The notes under the pieces: model-generated
What the model saw: the letters and a program-made list of their open reading frames with translations, nothing else
Databases searched by the model: none
Told to the model about the DNA's origin: nothing
Made by a program: the position numbers and the translations under genes
Origin: Nitrososphaera sp. UBA210
GTDB taxonomy: Archaea; Thermoproteota; Nitrososphaeria; Nitrososphaerales; Nitrososphaeraceae
Reading direction: 5' to 3'
Assembly (NCBI GenBank): GCA_002494895.1
Contig: DADA01000052.1
Span: 1-9,084, forward strand
DNA: 9,084 nucleotides
Part shown: positions 6,180 to 9,084 of the stretch, one piece after another
Position numbering within the stretch: the stretch's first letter is position 1
Layout of the letters: the number at the start of each line of letters is the position of its first letter

Positions 6180-6947
6180 TTGAGAAGGGCACTTCTGTTG
6201 GTCGACAGGGGAAGTAGGGAGCCAGAGGTTCGTCAAGAACTCGATGAGATCTGCACTATTGCAAAGAGCCGCGGCGGATATGACTATGCTAATTACTGCT
6301 TCCTTGAGGTACTTCCGCCGTTTATTCCAGAAGGAATAGACGGATGCATTGAAAACAGGTCCGATTGCATCACCCTGATGCCATACTTCTTGTATCCTGG
6401 AATGAAACTGAAAGACACCGTGAAAAAAAGTGCCCAGTTAGGTCGAGAAAGAAAACTAAAGATTGCGATCGCCAAGCCTCTTTGCTATCATCCAATGATG
6501 ACTCGGCTAGTCATCGATAGGATAGCCGAGGCAAAGCAAGAGAGTAGCATCGACCAATCTGAAAACGAATGCGACGTTTTAATCATTGGGCACGGCAGCA
6601 GCGACAGAAACGCCCACGACGCGTTCATATACGCTGTTGAATCCACAAAATCCCATTACCGCAAGGTGCACCACTGCTTCCTAGAACTCGACAAACCGGG
6701 GATCGAAGAAGGCATTTTGCAGGCCATATCGAACAATCCAAAGATCCTGTTGATCATGCCATATTTCCTGCACCGGGGCGCGCACGTAAAGAAAGACATT
6801 GCAAATGAGGTGTCCGCAGCACTTTCCAAGCACAACTTCAAAAATGCTTTCATGTGCAGACATCTCGGTGTGGATGATAAACTGGTTCAACTCGTAATTG
6901 AAAGGGCAACGGAGGTTGAAAAGCGCGCTGGCATCCAGTCACAATAG
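6180..6947 (+). CDS. cbiX: Two-domain sirohydrochlorin cobaltochelatase CbiX
   Basis: This class II chelatase inserts cobalt into sirohydrochlorin at the start of the anaerobic cobalamin branch. The 255-residue protein is an internal duplication. Half one (4-110) has LLLVDRGSREPEV, CFLEVLPPFIPEGI and ITLMPYFLYPGMKLKDTV. Half two (132-243) has VLIIGHGSSDRNA, CFLELDKPGIEEGI and LLIMPYFLHRGAHVKKDI. The metal-ligand histidines of the family are present only in half two (His138 in GHGS, His202 in RGAH). Half one has Arg10 and Lys76 at the aligned places, so only the C-terminal half can bind metal in the canonical way. The start is TTG 6180, placed directly before the conserved LLLV strand; the ATG at 6172 is out of frame and stops after three codons. 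It follows cbiG by 35 nt and precedes cbiC by 22 nt. A role as a ferrochelatase for siroheme cannot be excluded. Confidence 0.88.
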   Translation: MRRALLLVDRGSREPEVRQELDEICTIAKSRGGYDYANYCFLEVLPPFIPEGIDGCIENRSDCITLMPYFLYPGMKLKDTVKKSAQLGRERKLKIAIAKPLCYHPMMTRLVIDRIAEAKQESSIDQSENECDVLIIGHGSSDRNAHDAFIYAVESTKSHYRKVHHCFLELDKPGIEEGILQAISNNPKILLIMPYFLHRGAHVKKDIANEVSAALSKHNFKNAFMCRHLGVDDKLVQLVIERATEVEKRAGIQSQ

Positions 6948-6969
6948 CGGGGATGCTGCCGGCAGGGCC

Positions 6970-7608
6970 ATGTCGAACCGCGCTTTTGATATTGAGAAGC
7001 GAAGCTTTGAAATAATTGACTCTGAAGCAGGCAATCACGGTTACGACCCGATTCAATGGACTATTGTCAGACGCGTGATTCATGCGACCGCAGACTTTGA
7101 ATTTGCGACAGGACAGGGAAAAATTATCTTCCATCCCCGGGCGATGGAATCCGCATTCGCTGCGATAAGCAACAGGTGTTCCATAGTCACGGATGTTGAT
7201 ATGGTTCTTGCTGCCATAAACAGAAAGTCGCTGGCAGATCTGGGCCTACGGTCGGCATGCTATATTTCGGACAAGAGCCTTGCAGAAGAAGCAAGGAAAA
7301 CAGGCAGGACAAGGTCCGAAATGGCCATGAGGCGTGCTTCGAAAGAGATGGACGGCGGCATAATAGTAATCGGCAACGCGCCAACCGCACTTTACGAAGT
7401 CATCAAGATGGTGAAAGAAGCGACGGTTACGCCGAAGCTGATTGTGGGGATTCCTGTAGGCTTTGTTGCGGCACCGGAATCAAAGCAAGAGTTGGCAAGA
7501 CTAGATGTCCCCTTCATAACGAACTCTGGAAGAAAGGGCGGAAGCCCGGCTGCATCCGCGATAGTCAACGCGATAATGCTTCTTTATCAGAGTAAATCAT
7601 CTCCGTGA
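6970..7608 (+). CDS. cbiC: Cobalt-precorrin-8 methylmutase CbiC (CobH family)
   Basis: The enzyme moves the methyl group from C11 to C12 of cobalt-precorrin-8, giving cobyrinate, the substrate of CbiA encoded convergently next to it. The 212-residue length is typical. Visible landmarks are IEKRSFEIIDSEAG (8-21), VRRVIHATADFEFA (33-46) with the expected catalytic His38, and IIFHPRAMESAF. IVTDVDMVLAAINR and a TGRTRSEMAMR loop follow, then GGIIVIGNAPTALYEVI, LIVGIPVGFVAAPESKQEL and the C-terminal PFITNSGRKGGSPAASAIVNAI. ATG 6970 is chosen because it lies just before the conserved N-terminal helix. In-frame TTG codons further upstream fall inside cbiX and add unsupported sequence. GGCAGGG at 6961-6967 is a weak possible ribosome binding site only 2 nt from the ATG. 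The end overlaps cbiA by 12 nt, tail to tail. Identity is secure. Confidence 0.95.
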   Translation: MSNRAFDIEKRSFEIIDSEAGNHGYDPIQWTIVRRVIHATADFEFATGQGKIIFHPRAMESAFAAISNRCSIVTDVDMVLAAINRKSLADLGLRSACYISDKSLAEEARKTGRTRSEMAMRRASKEMDGGIIVIGNAPTALYEVIKMVKEATVTPKLIVGIPVGFVAAPESKQELARLDVPFITNSGRKGGSPAASAIVNAIMLLYQSKSSP

Positions 7609-8970
7609 GTATCTCGCGCATGTCTTAACTATGCCCTCTGCGAGGCCGTTTCCGGCGAAGTGCAGATGCGTATATGCAGCAATCCCGTTCTCACCCATAA
7701 TGAATCCGTCTTTGCCGTCTATCACACCATTTCCCTTTGACATGGAATATCCGAACCTGCTGTCACGCGCGATATTGGTTATCTTTGAATAATGGAATTC
7801 GTGCCCCCGCAGCACAGCTCTGCCGAATAGAGGTCCGTCGCATTGTGCCTGAGTGTAGTTCAATGTGAGTCTGCCAGACATTATCGTATCTGCATCCACT
7901 AGCCCCACCATCTTTCTGGCTCGTGCTTCGCCATTGTAACCGGTTATCGACCGTGTCAGGTACATGAGTCCCCCGCATTCACCATATACTGGCAGGCCCC
8001 CTTGAATGTGTCTGCACACGGAATTTATCATGGCCTTATTTTTTTCAAGCCTGTCGGCAAGGACCTCGGGAAAACCCCCACCAAGGATTAGTCCATCGAG
8101 GTCTTGCGGCAGTTGCCTATCATGAATTGGGCTATAAAAAACGAGTTCCGCACCCGCTGATCGCAGGGCGTCTAAATTGTCAGCATAATAGAAATTGAAC
8201 GAATCGTCAAGAGCAACTCCGATCCTCACAGAGGGCTTTACTACTGCGTTCTTTCTTGCTGGAGCATGCGATTTATGACGCGATCCACATAATGTCATTA
8301 TTTTTTCAATGTCCAGCTGCGCTGAAACTTGCTTCGCTGCTCGGGCAATCGCTTTCCTCCTTGACTCGTGTAATTCTCTGGCCGGGATAAGGCCGAGATG
8401 GCGTTCCTCCATCCTGATTTCTTTGTCACGCTTTACCACACCAACTATTGGAACGCGGGTCATGCCGCTGACCGCGTCGGTAATATAGCTGGCGTGTCTG
8501 TCTCCCGAAATGTTATTGAGGATAATCCCTTTCACTTTGATGCTTTTGTCAAAGCGTAGAAAGCCCAGTATGATGGCCGCAATGGAGCGGGCCCCCTTGC
8601 CTCCGTCCACCACCAATACAATTGGCGCTTTCAGGATCCTGGCAACATGGGCCGTGCTGCCGAGATTGCTTTTTCCGGATATGCCGTCGAATAGCCCCAT
8701 CACACCTTCGATCACCGCAATATCTGCTCCTGCGCAAGTCCGATAAAAACAATCGATCACCCCGGATTCGCCCATCATCCAGACATCAAGATTCCTCGAA
8801 GCCCTGGCAGCGACGGAGGAGTGGTAGGAAGGATCGATAAAGTCAGGCCCAACCTTGAAGGGTTGGACCCGTAACCCCTTCTTGCCAAGAGCACGCATGA
8901 TAGCCATCGCGATCGTGGTCTTGCCTACTCCACTGGTCACGCCTGCGACGACGACTCTGGGGATATTCAA
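7597..8970 (-). CDS. cbiA: Cobyrinic acid a,c-diamide synthase CbiA
   Basis: CbiA uses ATP and glutamine to amidate the a and c side chains of cobyrinate. The 457 residues show both expected domains. An N-terminal P-loop dethiobiotin-synthetase-like domain has VAGVTSGVGKTT (8-19), FKVGPDFIDPSYH (38-50), IEGVMGLFDG (87-96) and VVDGGKGARSIAA (120-132). A C-terminal class I glutamine amidotransferase domain has LILGGGFPE (294-302), YGECGGLMYL (329-338) with nucleophile Cys332, RGHEFHYS (388-395), and a terminal AAYTHLHFAGN carrying the catalytic His (435 or 437). The hydrophobic, basic linker near 225-248 separates the two. The start is TTG 8970: no in-frame ATG lies upstream, the protein begins directly before the first strand, and a TATA-like element lies about 25 nt further up. 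It converges on cbiC and diverges from the edge gene. The GPDFIDPSYH signature favours CbiA/CobB over the hydrogenobyrinate-specific or CbiP enzymes. Confidence 0.96.
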   Translation of the reverse strand: MNIPRVVVAGVTSGVGKTTIAMAIMRALGKKGLRVQPFKVGPDFIDPSYHSSVAARASRNLDVWMMGESGVIDCFYRTCAGADIAVIEGVMGLFDGISGKSNLGSTAHVARILKAPIVLVVDGGKGARSIAAIILGFLRFDKSIKVKGIILNNISGDRHASYITDAVSGMTRVPIVGVVKRDKEIRMEERHLGLIPARELHESRRKAIARAAKQVSAQLDIEKIMTLCGSRHKSHAPARKNAVVKPSVRIGVALDDSFNFYYADNLDALRSAGAELVFYSPIHDRQLPQDLDGLILGGGFPEVLADRLEKNKAMINSVCRHIQGGLPVYGECGGLMYLTRSITGYNGEARARKMVGLVDADTIMSGRLTLNYTQAQCDGPLFGRAVLRGHEFHYSKITNIARDSRFGYSMSKGNGVIDGKDGFIMGENGIAAYTHLHFAGNGLAEGIVKTCARYSRR

Positions 8971-8979
8971 CTGAACAGA

Positions 8980-8988
8980 GTGCGTGCA
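8980..8988 (-). promoter_or_regulatory. Candidate operator (GTGCGTGCA on plus strand) upstream of cbiA
   Basis: This is an exact copy of the 9-mer found upstream of cbiG. It lies 10 nt from the TTG of cbiA, with the orientation reversed relative to the gene; because the core is the palindrome TGC-N2-GCA, either orientation could be read by a dimeric regulator. It lies between the TATA-like box and the start codon. Confidence 0.4.
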
Positions 8989-8989
8989 G

Positions 8990-9007
8990 TTTTTATTTTA
9001 ACCTTCA
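8990..9007 (-). promoter_or_regulatory. Putative cbiA promoter (BRE/TATA-like)
   Basis: On the minus strand, TGAAGGTTAAAATAAAAA places an A/T-rich core about 20-31 nt before the TTG start of cbiA, fitting a leaderless archaeal promoter. Its first 12 bases are identical to the element upstream of the lrp-TRASH gene, at nearly the same distance (37 versus 38 nt from the first base of the start codon). Confidence 0.5.
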
Positions 9008-9013
9008 GATTGA

Positions 9014-9020
9014 TTTTTAT
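9014..9020 (+). promoter_or_regulatory. Putative TATA box of the right-edge gene
   Basis: TTTTTAT is centred about 25-28 nt before ATG 9043/9046, the expected distance for a leaderless archaeal transcript. It makes the 72-nt gap from 8971 a divergent promoter region for cbiA and the adenosyltransferase-like gene. Confidence 0.45.
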
Positions 9021-9042
9021 CTTAATCCCAACGACATGGGGC

Positions 9043-9084
9043 ATGATGTCAGAACGCGGCCTTGTGATAGTATACACCGGCAGG
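9043..9084 (+). CDS. Probable cob(I)yrinic acid a,c-diamide adenosyltransferase (CobO/BtuR), N-terminal fragment
   Basis: Only 14 codons are visible before the window ends: MMSERGLVIVYTGR. In CobO/BtuR enzymes this is the first strand leading into the P-loop (RGLxxVYTGxGKGKTTAAxG), so the fragment fits the start of a corrinoid adenosyltransferase, which attaches the adenosyl group to cobalt after CbiA has acted. The P-loop itself lies outside the window. Other P-loop proteins could begin similarly, but the divergent pairing with cbiA strongly favours this reading. ATG 9043 and the adjacent ATG 9046 are both possible starts. The ATG at 9036 is in another frame. Confidence 0.7.
   Translation, partial: MMSERGLVIVYTGR

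Noticed and set aside
6172..6183. Mini-ORF ATG CGC AGT TGA whose stop overlaps the cbiX TTG
   Set aside because: It is only three sense codons and is probably chance. If transcription begins near the TTG, the mini-ORF would not be transcribed from the cbiX promoter.
1..9084. CRISPR arrays, tRNA or rRNA genes, insertion sequences, att sites
   Set aside because: No regularly spaced repeats, cloverleaf-like sequence, transposase-like protein or long terminal inverted repeats were seen. Coding genes and short promoter gaps fill the window, and no gap exceeds about 75 nt.

Overview
The window looks like a compact archaeal chromosome segment, most likely from an ammonia-oxidising Nitrososphaera-like thaumarchaeon. 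This is inferred from several traits. The anaerobic-type (Cbi) cobalamin genes are of archaeal character, and there is an Lrp-type regulator fused to a TRASH metal-binding domain. Shine-Dalgarno sequences are almost absent. A/T-rich TATA-like boxes lie about 25-32 nt before start codons, as expected for leaderless mRNAs, and TTG starts are frequent. The taxon is inferred from gene content and protein character, not from any marker gene.

Layout from left to right: (1) the C-terminal end of a short-chain dehydrogenase (1-273) is followed after one base by cbiD (275-1450). (2) A TRASH-domain Lrp/AsnC regulator lies on the minus strand (1442-1891), and its stop overlaps the end of cbiD. (3) Divergent from it are two GT-C type membrane glycosyltransferase-like genes (1952-3442 and 3478-5046). 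(4) These are followed by cbiG (5083-6144), cbiX (6180-6947) and cbiC (6970-7608) in the same direction. (5) cbiA (7597-8970) runs the opposite way and overlaps cbiC tail to tail by 12 nt. (6) A divergent gene starts at 9043 and runs off the right edge; its first residues fit a CobO/BtuR corrinoid adenosyltransferase.

The Cbi enzymes cover separated steps of corrin synthesis. CbiX inserts cobalt into sirohydrochlorin, CbiG opens the ring-A lactone of cobalt-precorrin-5A, and CbiD methylates C1. CbiC moves the C11 methyl to C12 to give cobyrinate, CbiA amidates a and c, and the edge gene probably adenosylates cobalt. The methyltransferases CbiL/F/H/E/T, the CbiJ reductase and CbiP are not in this window and must lie elsewhere.

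The most interesting signals are regulatory. A 9-bp word (GTGCGTGCA, with a TGC-N2-GCA palindromic core) lies exactly 10 nt from the TTG starts of both cbiG and cbiA. A 12-bp word (TGAAGGTTAAAA) is shared by the lrp-TRASH and cbiA promoters. cbiG and cbiX have near-identical A/T boxes 37 nt before their TTG codons. Together with the metal-sensor-like regulator, these suggest a possible undescribed metal-responsive cobalamin regulon; this is inference. CbiX is also unusual: it is a two-domain chelatase with metal-binding histidines only in the C-terminal half.
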